Part shown: in pieces, positions 21,132 through 29,488 of the stretch
Layout: the number at the start of each line of letters is the position of its first letter
How positions within the stretch are numbered: the first letter of the stretch is position 1
NCBI GenBank assembly: GCA_025450035.1
Contig: JANWIF010000072.1
Coordinates: forward strand, 1 to 44,635
Direction of reading: 5' to 3'
Origin: Gemmatimonadaceae bacterium
GTDB taxonomy: Bacteria; Gemmatimonadota; Gemmatimonadetes; Gemmatimonadales; Gemmatimonadaceae
DNA length: 44,635 nucleotides
Notes under the pieces: generated by a model
Seen by the model: only the letters and a program-made list of their open reading frames with translations
Databases searched by the model: none
Told to the model about the DNA's origin: nothing
Made by a program: the position numbers and the translations under genes

Positions 21132-21904
21132 ACGGATGTCAGATAAAGGTCGGCCGGGTAGCGCACGACATCCAAGAATAGCGCGCGCGCCGGCGCCGGA
21201 GCGGACGTCTCGCGGTTGTCCGTGGCATTCAGGAGCGTCGAGATCCGATCGGGCTCCCGGCGCCCGCTGGCTGCGTCGACCATCGTGCCCACGAGAAACC
21301 GGACCATGTGATGGAGAAAGCGATTGGCTTCGATCTCGAAAATCAGACCGCCCGGCCGATCGCGCCACACCGCGTCCAGGATGATGCAGCGATGACCGTC
21401 GCGCGCGGGCGCGGTGCCGCTCACGGCGAACGCGCGAAAGCAGTGCTCGCCGCGAAGCGCCGCGGCGTTCGCATCGAGCACGTCACGTGCGAGCTCGCGA
21501 TCGAGCGCCCACTCCCAACGCCGGCGAAACGGCGAGCGAGCGCCGTCGTCGGTGCCGATGTAATAGCTGTATCGTCGCGATGTGGCATCGAAGCGTGCGT
21601 GAAAGGCCGGCGCCATCTCGTGCGCCGCGGCCACCCACATGTCCCGCGGCAAAACACCGTTCAGCGCCCGCCTGAGCGACAGCGGTGTCCACCGCTCTGG
21701 AACCCGGACGCCGACCGCCAGGCCTCGTGCATGCACCCCCGCATCGGTCCGTCCGGCGCCCAACGCCGCTACGGGCCGTGCGCAAATGCGGCTCAGCGCG
21801 TCCTCGAGCTCCCCTTGAACGGTGCGCTCACGCGGCTGACGCTGCCACCCGGCGAACCCGGTGCCGTCGTAGTGCAGCACCAGTTGCACGGTGCGCTCCG
21901 GCAT
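21128..21904 (-). CDS. truA: tRNA pseudouridine(38-40) synthase
   Basis: Isomerises U38-U40 in the anticodon arm of tRNAs. 258 residues. The catalytic Asp54 is in GAGRTDAGVHARG, with HYDGTGFAGWQRQP at the start and FLHHMVRFLVGTMV near the C-terminus. It is the first gene of the long minus-strand run. No Shine-Dalgarno sequence precedes the ATG, and the best promoter candidate would place the transcript start on or beside the ATG, so the mRNA may be leaderless. Confidence 0.95.
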   Translation of the reverse strand: MPERTVQLVLHYDGTGFAGWQRQPRERTVQGELEDALSRICARPVAALGAGRTDAGVHARGLAVGVRVPERWTPLSLRRALNGVLPRDMWVAAAHEMAPAFHARFDATSRRYSYYIGTDDGARSPFRRRWEWALDRELARDVLDANAAALRGEHCFRAFAVSGTAPARDGHRCIILDAVWRDRPGGLIFEIEANRFLHHMVRFLVGTMVDAASGRREPDRISTLLNATDNRETSAPAPARALFLDVVRYPADLYLTSV

Positions 21905-21910
21905 GTGAGG

Positions 21911-21938
21911 AAACTATCCGCACGCCCTCTGGTGTCAA
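21911..21938 (-). promoter_or_regulatory. Candidate promoter of the truA-pur operon
   Basis: On the minus strand: TTGACA (21933-21938), a 16-bp spacer, and TAGTTT (21911-21916). The expected transcription start is at about 21904, the A of the truA ATG. The -35 is perfect and the -10 is weak. Confidence 0.42.
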
Positions 21939-21961
21939 GCGAGATCGCGAGAGCGAAGCGA

Positions 21962-21991
21962 TTGACAGCTCGATACCTACGCCTCTACATT
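21962..21991 (+). promoter_or_regulatory. Candidate promoter of the GAF-protein/trpD unit
   Basis: TTGACA (21962-21967), an 18-bp spacer, and TACATT (21986-21991). It lies about 40 bp before the ATG at 22033, in the 128-bp divergent region shared with truA. Confidence 0.5.
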
Positions 21992-22032
21992 GACCAACTC
22001 GCGCACCCCGTCTCTCGGCGCATCTCCAGCAC

Positions 22033-23346
22033 ATGCCTCCTCGTACACTCGCGTCCCTGGCGCACGCCCTCGGTGCCGCCTCGGACCTCGACGCTGCCTT
22101 CGTAGCGTTAGGCGAGGCGCTGGCCGAAGTCGATCGATCCGCGCACCTCGTGCTGCTCGCCTTCGACGTGCGCCGACAGCTCTTCACCGAAAAACGCACC
22201 CCCGACACCGGACGCGTGACGCGCGCCCGCGTGGACACCACGTACGACCATCTACCGGCGCGCTTGCGAGCCGTGATCAGCGCCGGCGGCCAGTTCGGCG
22301 ATGCCGGCGATGCCTCGGATGAGTACGCGCGCTTCTTTGGCCTCGAGTCGGTGCTCAACGAAGAGGGCTTGCTCGCGCTCCGCGGCGTGTTGGTGGACGG
22401 GCATCTGAGTGCGGTGGTCGCGCTCTACGAGCCGCGGCGCTTTTTCGGCACGCGGGTGATGGAACGGTTCGCGCCGTACGTGGCGCTGTTCGAGCTCGCC
22501 TACGCGCGGTTCGCCGAGCAAGAGGCGCGCAACGAAGCGGTGCATACGCTCGAGGACGTCACACAGCGCGTGCACGGCGAATACGTGAAGCGGCTCGCCC
22601 AACTGGAGAGCGAGCTCGCCGAGGCCCGCAACACGCCCACCAGCGGGACGGCGCTCGAGCCGGCCCGGTTGCTCGCCCTGGAGGCCGAAAGCGCGCGCGC
22701 GAGAGAAGAGGCGCGCCGCGCCCTGCGTCGTGCCGAAGCGGTGGAAGGGCAGGTGAGCGCCGCCGTCAGCCAGCTCGAGCAGGCGCACGTCGAGCTCCAC
22801 CGCCGAAGCGAAACGCTCAGGCAAAAGACGCGTACGATCTACCTGATCGATCGCGTGCTGTCGCTCGACGCGAGCACCATGGACCCGCGCCAGCTCGCCG
22901 ATGGGCTGTTGGCCCTCGTCGGCGATGACATGCAGGCCCAACGGTGCTCCCTCGTGCTCCGCGTCCCCGAATTGCAGGAGCTCTACATCGCCGCGGCCAA
23001 GGGCCTCGCGCCCGAAGTGACCGAAGGGAAGCGGATCCGCATGGGCGTGGGCGTATCCGGCAAGGTCGCCGCGAGCCGACAGCCGGTGTTGGTCACCGAC
23101 GTCGCGCAGGCGCGCGGCCATCCGCTCATCGGCGACGAATACTTCACGACGGGCTCGTTCATCAGCTTTCCGCTGGTGTATCATGATGATCTCGTGGGCG
23201 TCGTGAATCTCACCAATCGCGTCCAGCGCGGCGTCTTCATGGACGAAGACGTGGAGCGCGTCCGGCTGCTGGCGTTGGTCATCTCGCTGGTCGCCTCGCA
23301 CGCCGCGCTGCCCGAGCGCCTGTTCGACACGATCGGTGTCCGCTGA
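22033..23346 (+). CDS. GAF-domain / coiled-coil signalling protein
   Basis: 437 residues with no membrane segment. Residues 1-165 form a divergent sensor-like region, possibly GAF. Residues 170-280 are a long charged heptad-like coiled coil (many Glu/Arg/Ala). Residues 285-430 are a better GAF domain (MGVGVSGKVAASRQPVLVTDV, FISFPLVYHDDLVGVVNLTNR). No kinase, GGDEF or DNA-binding output is present, so it would act through partners. The reading frame overlaps the start of trpD by 11 nt, indicating co-transcription with trpD. Ligand and partner are unknown. Confidence 0.8.
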   Translation: MPPRTLASLAHALGAASDLDAAFVALGEALAEVDRSAHLVLLAFDVRRQLFTEKRTPDTGRVTRARVDTTYDHLPARLRAVISAGGQFGDAGDASDEYARFFGLESVLNEEGLLALRGVLVDGHLSAVVALYEPRRFFGTRVMERFAPYVALFELAYARFAEQEARNEAVHTLEDVTQRVHGEYVKRLAQLESELAEARNTPTSGTALEPARLLALEAESARAREEARRALRRAEAVEGQVSAAVSQLEQAHVELHRRSETLRQKTRTIYLIDRVLSLDASTMDPRQLADGLLALVGDDMQAQRCSLVLRVPELQELYIAAAKGLAPEVTEGKRIRMGVGVSGKVAASRQPVLVTDVAQARGHPLIGDEYFTTGSFISFPLVYHDDLVGVVNLTNRVQRGVFMDEDVERVRLLALVISLVASHAALPERLFDTIGVR

Positions 23347-24379
23347 CGCGATCGCACGAGCGCTCCGCACGCTCGCCGACCGCCAGTCGCTCACCGAAGA
23401 AGAGACGGCGACCGCGTTCGGCGAAATCATGCGCGGCGAGGGCACAGCGGCGCAGGTAGGCGCGGTGCTCATGGCGCTGCGCGTGAAAGGGGAGACCGCA
23501 TCCGAGATCGCCGGCGCCGCGCGCGCGCTGCGCGCCGCGATGGTGGCGCTCCCGGTATCGGACCCCGACTCGCTGGTGGACACGTGCGGCACAGGTGGTG
23601 GCACGCTGGCCACGTTCAACATTTCCACAGCCGCTGCGTTGGTTGCGGCGGGCGCCGGCGTCCGCATCGCAAAACACGGCAATCGCTCGTTCACGACGCT
23701 CTGCGGCAGCGCCGATGTGCTCGAAGCGTTAGGCGTGCGCATCGAGATGTCGGTGGACGACATGCGGCGCACGCTCGATCGGGCGGGGATCGTGTTCATG
23801 TTCGCGCCGCGTATGCACCCCGCCATGCGCCACGTGGGCCCGGTACGACGCGAGCTCGCGATCGGCACGTTGATGAACATGCTCGGCCCCCTCGCCAATC
23901 CGGCCTCCGCTGGACGACAGGTGATCGGCGTCTCCGAGCCGGCGCGGCTGCCCCTCATGGCCGGCGCGTTAGCCGCGCTCGGCGCGCGGCACGCCCTGGT
24001 CGTGCACGGTGAGCCGGGCATGGATGAGATCTCCCCGCTTGGTTGCACCCGCGTGCTCGAGGTGCGCGACGGCGCGGTTCACGAATGGACCATCGAGCCC
24101 GCGGCGTTGGGCCTCGACGTCGCCAGCGCGAGCGAGCTGGCCGGCGGGCCGCCCTCGGAGAACGCGCGAGTGGTGGTAGAGGTGCTGAGTGGCAGGCGTG
24201 GCGGCGCGGCACGCACCGCGGTGCTCCTCAATGCCGCCGGCGCCCTCTATGTGGCGGGACGCGGCAATTCGTTCAGCGACGCGCTCGACGCCGCCACCCG
24301 CGCGTTGGATGCGGGAAAGGGAATCGAGGCGCTCGACCGGCTGCGTGAGGCGAGCCGAGAGGACGCGTCACATGCGTGA
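23336..24379 (+). CDS. trpD: Anthranilate phosphoribosyltransferase
   Basis: Second step of tryptophan synthesis: anthranilate plus PRPP to phosphoribosylanthranilate. 347 residues. The PRPP/Mg-binding motif is DTCGTGGGTLATFNIST, with KHGNRSFTTLCGSADVLEALG following and the RMHPAMRHVGPVRRELAIGT segment, all typical. The start is GTG 23336 inside the end of the GAF gene. trpE and trpG are not in the window. lexA, convergent, ends 15 bp downstream and separates trpD from trpCFBA. Confidence 0.96.
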   Translation: MSADAIARALRTLADRQSLTEEETATAFGEIMRGEGTAAQVGAVLMALRVKGETASEIAGAARALRAAMVALPVSDPDSLVDTCGTGGGTLATFNISTAAALVAAGAGVRIAKHGNRSFTTLCGSADVLEALGVRIEMSVDDMRRTLDRAGIVFMFAPRMHPAMRHVGPVRRELAIGTLMNMLGPLANPASAGRQVIGVSEPARLPLMAGALAALGARHALVVHGEPGMDEISPLGCTRVLEVRDGAVHEWTIEPAALGLDVASASELAGGPPSENARVVVEVLSGRRGGAARTAVLLNAAGALYVAGRGNSFSDALDAATRALDAGKGIEALDRLREASREDASHA

Positions 24380-24394
24380 CCAGCAGCGATGGCC

Positions 24395-25003
24395 TCAATA
24401 CCGCCTGAGCACTCCCACCACGACACCCTGAATCGTTACGTCATTTTCGTGCACGTAGATAGGCGTCATGGTTTCGTTGGCGGGCTGCAGGCGGATGCGT
24501 CCATCCCGCTCGCGATAAAACTTCTTGACCGTAGCGGCCGTGTTGTCGATGAGCGCGATGACGGTCTCGCCGTTCTCCGCCGCTTTGCGCTCGTTGATGA
24601 CCACGAAGTCACCATCCCGGATCTGTTCATCGATCATGGAATTTCCGCGCACGCGAAGCACGAAGTGATTTCCGGAGCGCTGGATGAACGTTTCGGGAAC
24701 GGTCACCGACTCGTTCACCTCGAGCGCCTCGATGGGCATGCCGGCGGCAACGCTCCCGAGCAGCGGCAACTCGACGGCACGCGGGAATGCTTCCGAGGGC
24801 AGAATCTCGATGGCGCGACTCTCGTTATAGGAGCGCTTGATGTACCCTTTCCGCTCGAGATTCGTGAGGTGCTCGTGGACGGTGGCGAGTGAGTTATAGT
24901 TGAATTGTCGCGCGATCTCCTCGAAGCTGGGCGCGTACCCGTGCTGCTCGCCATAGCCGCTGAGGTAGGTGAGTATTTCCCGTTGCCGCTTAGTAAGCGC
25001 CAT
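24395..25003 (-). CDS. lexA: LexA repressor
   Basis: SOS regulator that self-cleaves when stimulated by RecA-ssDNA. 202 residues. A winged helix-turn-helix domain spans 1-70 (TKRQREILTYLSGYGEQHG, then SLATVHEHLTNLERKGYI). The cleavage site is Ala87-Gly88 in GSVAAGMP. The peptidase S24 catalytic pair is Ser122 (RGNSMIDEQIRDGD) and Lys160 (AATVKKFY). I set the start at ATG 25003, with GAGGA 6 nt upstream; the frame is open further but not family-like. It is divergent from trpC, with a 97-bp gap holding a candidate operator. Confidence 0.95.
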   Translation of the reverse strand: MALTKRQREILTYLSGYGEQHGYAPSFEEIARQFNYNSLATVHEHLTNLERKGYIKRSYNESRAIEILPSEAFPRAVELPLLGSVAAGMPIEALEVNESVTVPETFIQRSGNHFVLRVRGNSMIDEQIRDGDFVVINERKAAENGETVIALIDNTAATVKKFYRERDGRIRLQPANETMTPIYVHENDVTIQGVVVGVLRRY

Positions 25004-25025
25004 GCTGTTCCTCGCGTCGAAGACC

Positions 25026-25050
25026 GGTTGATTGCGAGAGTGGTTCAACC
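25026..25050. promoter_or_regulatory. Inverted repeat upstream of lexA, possible operator
   Basis: GGTTGA (25026-25031) and TCAACC (25045-25050) are inverted around 13 bp, 23 bp before the lexA start. LexA normally represses its own gene, so an operator is expected here. This is only the most symmetric element I can see and does not match a LexA box I know. Confidence 0.22.
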
Positions 25051-25100
25051 CCGCTCCCCGAAAAGACTCCGAATACCAGAGTAGCCGAACAACGACCGAA

Positions 25101-25937
25101 GTGCAAGTCTCTCGTTCATCCTCATGGGTACCGCCAACCGGTGTGTTGGGCGGAATCGTGGCCGAAGCGTACGCGCGGGTAGATCGCGTGCGCGCTGACC
25201 GCGCGGCCGTTGCCGAGCTGGAGCGCGAGGCGTCCAACGCGGCGCCGGCTCCTGGCTTCCGTGCGGCATTGTGCCGGCCTCACGTGGCCGTCATTGCCGA
25301 AGTGAAGCGTCGCTCGCCGTCCAAGGGCGCGATCAATGGAGGCCTGTCGGCGGACGCGCAGGCGCGGGCCTACGAGGCGGGCGGTGCCGCCGCGATCTCG
25401 GTGCTCACGGAGCCGGCGCACTTCAGCGGTTCGTTGGACGACCTGCGCGCCGCGTGCGCGGCGGTAGCCGTGCCGCTCTTGCGCAAGGACTTTCACGTGG
25501 ACGAGTTGCAGCTCATCGAGGCGCGCGCGGCGGGTGCGGCCGCGGCGTTGTTGATCGCGCGGGCGCTGTCGCCCGACACGCTGCACCGGCTGGCCGCATT
25601 CGCTCTCTCGATATCCCTCGAGCCGTTGGTCGAGGTGCGCGACGAAGCGGAGTTGGAACGCGCCATGGCGGCGGGCGCGCGCGTGATTGGCGTGAACAAT
25701 CGGGATCTGGAATCGCTCAAGATCGATGCGGCGCTGGGAGATACGATGGTGCGACTGGTTCCCGCCTCGTGCGTGGCCGTGTGGGAAAGTGGCATCCGAG
25801 ACGAGGCGGACGTGGAGCGGGCAGCGGCCGCCGGTGCGGATGCGGTTCTCGTCGGGTCGAGTGTGTCGGCCGCCGCAGAGCCGGCCGCGGCCGTGGGTCG
25901 CTTGACGCGGGTGGAGCGGATCGGCCGTGCGCACTGA
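25101..25937 (+). CDS. trpC: Indole-3-glycerol phosphate synthase
   Basis: TIM-barrel enzyme closing the indole ring from carboxyphenylaminodeoxyribulose phosphate. Motifs include VIAEVKRRSPSKG (phosphate and substrate-binding Lys), LLRKDFHVDELQL, GVNNRDLESL and WESGIRDEADV. The start is uncertain. I use GTG 25101 because the WVPPTGVLG segment looks part of the protein; GTG 25143 and an open frame back to 25032 are alternatives, and none has a good Shine-Dalgarno sequence. About 278 residues. It overlaps trpF by 11 nt. Confidence 0.93.
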   Translation: MQVSRSSSWVPPTGVLGGIVAEAYARVDRVRADRAAVAELEREASNAAPAPGFRAALCRPHVAVIAEVKRRSPSKGAINGGLSADAQARAYEAGGAAAISVLTEPAHFSGSLDDLRAACAAVAVPLLRKDFHVDELQLIEARAAGAAAALLIARALSPDTLHRLAAFALSISLEPLVEVRDEAELERAMAAGARVIGVNNRDLESLKIDAALGDTMVRLVPASCVAVWESGIRDEADVERAAAAGADAVLVGSSVSAAAEPAAAVGRLTRVERIGRAH

Positions 25938-26571
25938 GATCAAGTTCTGCGGCCTCACGCGGGATGAGGACGCAGCCCAGGTCGGCCCGTTAGGCGGGGC
26001 GTACGCCGGGGTGATCTTCGCCGGCGGTCCGCGGCGCGTGACTCCCGAACGGGGCGCCCTCGTGCTGGCGCGCCTGGCGCCCGAGGTCAAAAAGGTGGGC
26101 GTGTTCGGCGACGTGCCGATAGAGGAAATTTCCTACATCTCCCGGCACGCCTGGTTGGACATCATTCAACTTCACGGCGATCCGTCGCCCGATTTCGTGG
26201 CCCGGGTGCGCGAGGAGACCCGTACGCCCGTATGGGCCGTGGTCCGGGTGACCGACACGGGCGACCTGGCCCCGCGCATCGCGGCACTCGACGGCGTGGC
26301 CAATGCCATTCTTCTCGACGCGCCCGGCCGGTTGGGCGGTTCGGGCGCGCGGTTCGATTGGGACGCGCTGACGCCGGGCGCGCGCCCCTGCCGCAGCAAA
26401 CTGGTGGTGGCGGGCGGCCTGACACCGGGAAATGTGGGCGACGCGATGGGCGCGCTTGCCCCGGACATCGTGGATGTCTCTTCCGGTGTCGAATGCAGGC
26501 GAGGAATCAAGGATCACGAGCGGATGCGCGCGTTCGCGGACGCGGTACATCGCCACGACCAACACACATGA
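25927..26571 (+). CDS. trpF: Phosphoribosylanthranilate isomerase
   Basis: Amadori rearrangement step of tryptophan synthesis. 214 residues. The general base Cys8 is in [12 protein letters not shown]. The general acid Asp is in [10 protein letters not shown]. The phosphate site is formed by [11 protein letters not shown] and [11 protein letters not shown] start inside the end of trpC; the stop overlaps the trpB ATG by 4 nt. Length and motifs are complete. Confidence 0.95.
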   Translation: MRTEIKFCGLTRDEDAAQVGPLGGAYAGVIFAGGPRRVTPERGALVLARLAPEVKKVGVFGDVPIEEISYISRHAWLDIIQLHGDPSPDFVARVREETRTPVWAVVRVTDTGDLAPRIAALDGVANAILLDAPGRLGGSGARFDWDALTPGARPCRSKLVVAGGLTPGNVGDAMGALAPDIVDVSSGVECRRGIKDHERMRAFADAVHRHDQHT

Positions 26572-27761
26572 CGACACTCGAGCAACGGGACCGCTTTGGC
26601 GCCTTCGGCGGCCGCTACGTACCAGAGACGCTGGTGCCGGCGCTGGACGATCTCGCGCGTGAGTACGACCGGGCGATGGCGGATCCGGTGTTCCGCGCCG
26701 AGTTGGAACACTTACTCCGGACCTACGTTGGTCGTCCATCCTCGTTAAGCGATGCGCCGCGACTCTCCGAGCGGGTGGGAGCGCCCGTGTATCTGAAGCG
26801 GGAGGACCTGAACCACACGGGCGCCCACAAGATCAACAATACGGTCGGGCAAGCGCTGCTGGCTCGCCGAATTGGGAAGCGACGCATCATCGCCGAGACC
26901 GGCGCCGGTCAGCACGGTGTGGCCACTGCCACGGTGTGCGCGCGGTTCGGTCTCGATTGCGTGGTGTACATGGGCGAAGAGGACATGCGGCGACAAGCAC
27001 TGAACGTCTTTCGCATGCGGCTCATGGGCGCCGAAGTGCGTCCGGTAACGTCAGGCACGAGGACGTTGAAGGATGCCACGAGCGAAGCGATTCGCGACTG
27101 GGTAACGAACGTGACCGATAGCCACTACATCATCGGCTCCGTAGTCGGGCCGGCTCCCTATCCGCGCATGGTGCGCGACCTCCAGTCCGTAATCGGACGG
27201 GAGGCGCGCGCGCAGATGCTCGAGTGCGCCGGCCGCTTGCCGCGCTCGGTGGTCGCGTGCGTCGGCGGCGGATCCAACGCAATGGGCATCTTCCACGCAT
27301 TCATCGATGATGCGGCGGTGGAACTCATCGGCGTGGAGGCGGCAGGTGAGGGACTCGACACCGAGCGCCACTCGGCGTCACTCTCTCGCGGACGGCCGGG
27401 CGTGCTGCACGGCTCGCTCAGCTATCTGCTGCAGGACGACGAGGGGCAGGTGCACCCGGCGCACTCCGTGTCGGCCGGACTCGACTATCCGGGCGTGGGA
27501 CCGGAGCACTCGTATCTCAAGGACTCCGGGCGGGCGAGCTACGTGTCGGTCACCGACCGCGAGGCGCTGGACGGATTCCAGATGCTGAGCCGGCTGGAGG
27601 GCATCATTCCGGCGCTCGAGACCGCACACGCCGTCGCGTGGGTCGCCTCCCAACGTGGGCGGTGGCGCACCGACGAGCCCGTGCTCATCTGCGTCAGCGG
27701 CCGCGGCGACAAGGACGTCACGCAGGTGAGCGAGATTCTGTCCGCTTCGACTACCGCGTGA
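26568..27761 (+). CDS. trpB: Tryptophan synthase beta chain
   Basis: PLP enzyme that condenses indole with serine. 397 residues, TrpB1 type. The start is ATG 26568 ([20 protein letters not shown]), overlapping the trpF stop. PLP is held by Lys88 in [17 protein letters not shown] binds the phosphate; GRGDKD is near the C-terminus. Its partner trpA is not adjacent: two other genes, each joined by 4-nt overlaps, lie between them. Confidence 0.97.
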   Translation: MTTLEQRDRFGAFGGRYVPETLVPALDDLAREYDRAMADPVFRAELEHLLRTYVGRPSSLSDAPRLSERVGAPVYLKREDLNHTGAHKINNTVGQALLARRIGKRRIIAETGAGQHGVATATVCARFGLDCVVYMGEEDMRRQALNVFRMRLMGAEVRPVTSGTRTLKDATSEAIRDWVTNVTDSHYIIGSVVGPAPYPRMVRDLQSVIGREARAQMLECAGRLPRSVVACVGGGSNAMGIFHAFIDDAAVELIGVEAAGEGLDTERHSASLSRGRPGVLHGSLSYLLQDDEGQVHPAHSVSAGLDYPGVGPEHSYLKDSGRASYVSVTDREALDGFQMLSRLEGIIPALETAHAVAWVASQRGRWRTDEPVLICVSGRGDKDVTQVSEILSASTTA

Positions 27762-29488
27762 CCGCGACGTCGCTTACCGCCACCGCCCCGCTCAACGCGG
27801 AGCCGGCGCTGCCCGAGCCGCCCTTCTCGCCGCAGCTCGTCGAGGAATTCGTTCGCCACTTTGTGCGAGCGATCAAGACACACCAGCTTTACCTGCCTAA
27901 CAATCCGATCTACCAGCGCTCCATCGAGGGCCTGCGCGCATCGTTCACGCCGATCTGGGACGTGACGACCGAGCTCGTGTTGCAGATCTCGGAATCGGAA
28001 TTTCGCTGGATCGGGCGCAGCGTGCACCATGAAACATCGCGGTCGGAGAGCCTGCCGTGGGTGTTTTATAAAGATGGCGTGCGCGAGCTCACGATCATGC
28101 AGGGATTCGAAGCAGAGGAGCTCGCCCTCCTGCTCGACATTCTGCAGCGCGTGCGCAAAGCCTCACCCGACGAAGACGACCTCCTCACGCTGCTCTGGGA
28201 GCAGGAGTTCGCCTACCTGCGCTATCGGTTCATCGACATCGGCAACGACGGCATGACGGGCGATATCTTCGACGCGGTCGGGGGGGCGGGCGATCCCGAC
28301 GTCCCGACGGTCGTCTCCGTGGCCGAAATTCAGGAGGAAGCGAAACAGGAGGCCGACCGCCCGGGCATCGTGAAGCTCGAGGAGTTGGACGCCACGCTGT
28401 ACTTCCTGGACGAAAAGGAGATCGATTACCTGCGTGGCGAAGTCCAGAAGGAGCAGTCGCTCAACCTCCGGCGCAACGTCCTCGCGATTCTGCTCGACAT
28501 TGGCGAAACGCAGTGCTCCCCCGAAGTGCGCGACGAAGTGTGCACGATTCTCGAGCAGGTGATGCCACACCTGCTCTCCACCGGCGACTATGGCGCGGTG
28601 GCGTACCTGCTGCGCGAGGCGGCGCTGATCGGCGAGCGGGCGCCGGACCTGACCGATGCCCAACGGGAGAAGCTCCAGTCGCTGCCTGGACTCCTGTGCG
28701 CGCCGACCGTGCTCTCGCAGCTGCTGCAGGCGCTCAACGACGCCACCACCACGCCGCCGCAGGAAGACCTGGATGCGCTCTTCGAGCAGTTGCGAGGCGA
28801 AACGTTAGGCACAATACTCGGCTGGCTCAAGCAGGCGCAGCATGTGGAGCTGCGCACCATGCTCGAACGGACCGCGGCGCGCCTCGCATCGGCCAATACC
28901 TCCGAGCTGCTCAAGCTGATCGGTGCCGATGAGGAGAACATCGCGCTCGAGGCCATGCACCGCGCGGCTGACCTCAAGACGCCGGCAGCCGTCGGCCAGC
29001 TGCTCAAGGTGCTCTCCCATCCGGACCTGCCCCGCCGGCTCGCCGCGGCACAGGCGCTGTCCGAGATCGGGTCTCCAGGCGCGTTGCGCGCACTCGAGGG
29101 GGCGCTCGATGACGACGACCGCGACGTGCGCCTCACCGCCGTGCGGGCGCTGTCGATCCACGGGCACCGCGCCGCACTACCCAAGGTCGAGGCCGTGGTG
29201 AAAGGCAAATTGGTGAAGGGCGCCGATCTGACCGAAAAGATGGCCTACTTCGAGGCCTACGGCATGCTGGCCGGGGACGCCGGAATTCCGCAGCTCGATG
29301 AACTGCTCAACGGACGCAGCGCACTCCTGCGGTTGCGCGTCGACCCCGAGCTGCGCGCCTGCGCAGCAATGGCACTCGGACGCATCGGATCCGAACGTGC
29401 GTTCGAGATGCTGCGCAAGGCGGCGAACGACAAGGACGTGCGCGTGCGCAGCGCGATCAACAAGGCGCTCCGCGGAGGCGCCCAGTGA
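27758..29488 (+). CDS. HEAT-repeat protein with N-terminal domain shared with the next gene
   Basis: 576 residues, soluble. GTG 27758 overlaps the trpB stop by 4 nt. Residues about 25-140 form a domain ([20 protein letters not shown], later [20 protein letters not shown]) that aligns well with the N-terminus of the following HD-GYP protein. The middle is acidic and helical ([20 protein letters not shown]). The C-terminal third holds HEAT-like repeats ([20 protein letters not shown], then [20 protein letters not shown] and [20 protein letters not shown]). HEAT arrays usually mediate protein contacts. No catalytic motif is seen; probably a scaffold working with the HD-GYP protein. Confidence 0.82.
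   Translation: MTATSLTATAPLNAEPALPEPPFSPQLVEEFVRHFVRAIKTHQLYLPNNPIYQRSIEGLRASFTPIWDVTTELVLQISESEFRWIGRSVHHETSRSESLPWVFYKDGVRELTIMQGFEAEELALLLDILQRVRKASPDEDDLLTLLWEQEFAYLRYRFIDIGNDGMTGDIFDAVGGAGDPDVPTVVSVAEIQEEAKQEADRPGIVKLEELDATLYFLDEKEIDYLRGEVQKEQSLNLRRNVLAILLDIGETQCSPEVRDEVCTILEQVMPHLLSTGDYGAVAYLLREAALIGERAPDLTDAQREKLQSLPGLLCAPTVLSQLLQALNDATTTPPQEDLDALFEQLRGETLGTILGWLKQAQHVELRTMLERTAARLASANTSELLKLIGADEENIALEAMHRAADLKTPAAVGQLLKVLSHPDLPRRLAAAQALSEIGSPGALRALEGALDDDDRDVRLTAVRALSIHGHRAALPKVEAVVKGKLVKGADLTEKMAYFEAYGMLAGDAGIPQLDELLNGRSALLRLRVDPELRACAAMALGRIGSERAFEMLRKAANDKDVRVRSAINKALRGGAQ

Noticed and set aside
22252-24048. 598-codon open frame on the minus strand opposite the GAF gene and trpD
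   Set aside because: Antisense shadow common in high-G+C DNA; it spans two real genes and has no recognisable domain.
25004-25140. trp attenuator or leader peptide before trpC
   Set aside because: No short frame with repeated Trp codons and no paired terminator/antiterminator hairpins are visible.
25004-25237. N-terminal extension of LexA by 78 codons
   Set aside because: LexA begins at MALTKRQREI with a good ribosome-binding site; the extension runs through the trpC start and promoter region.
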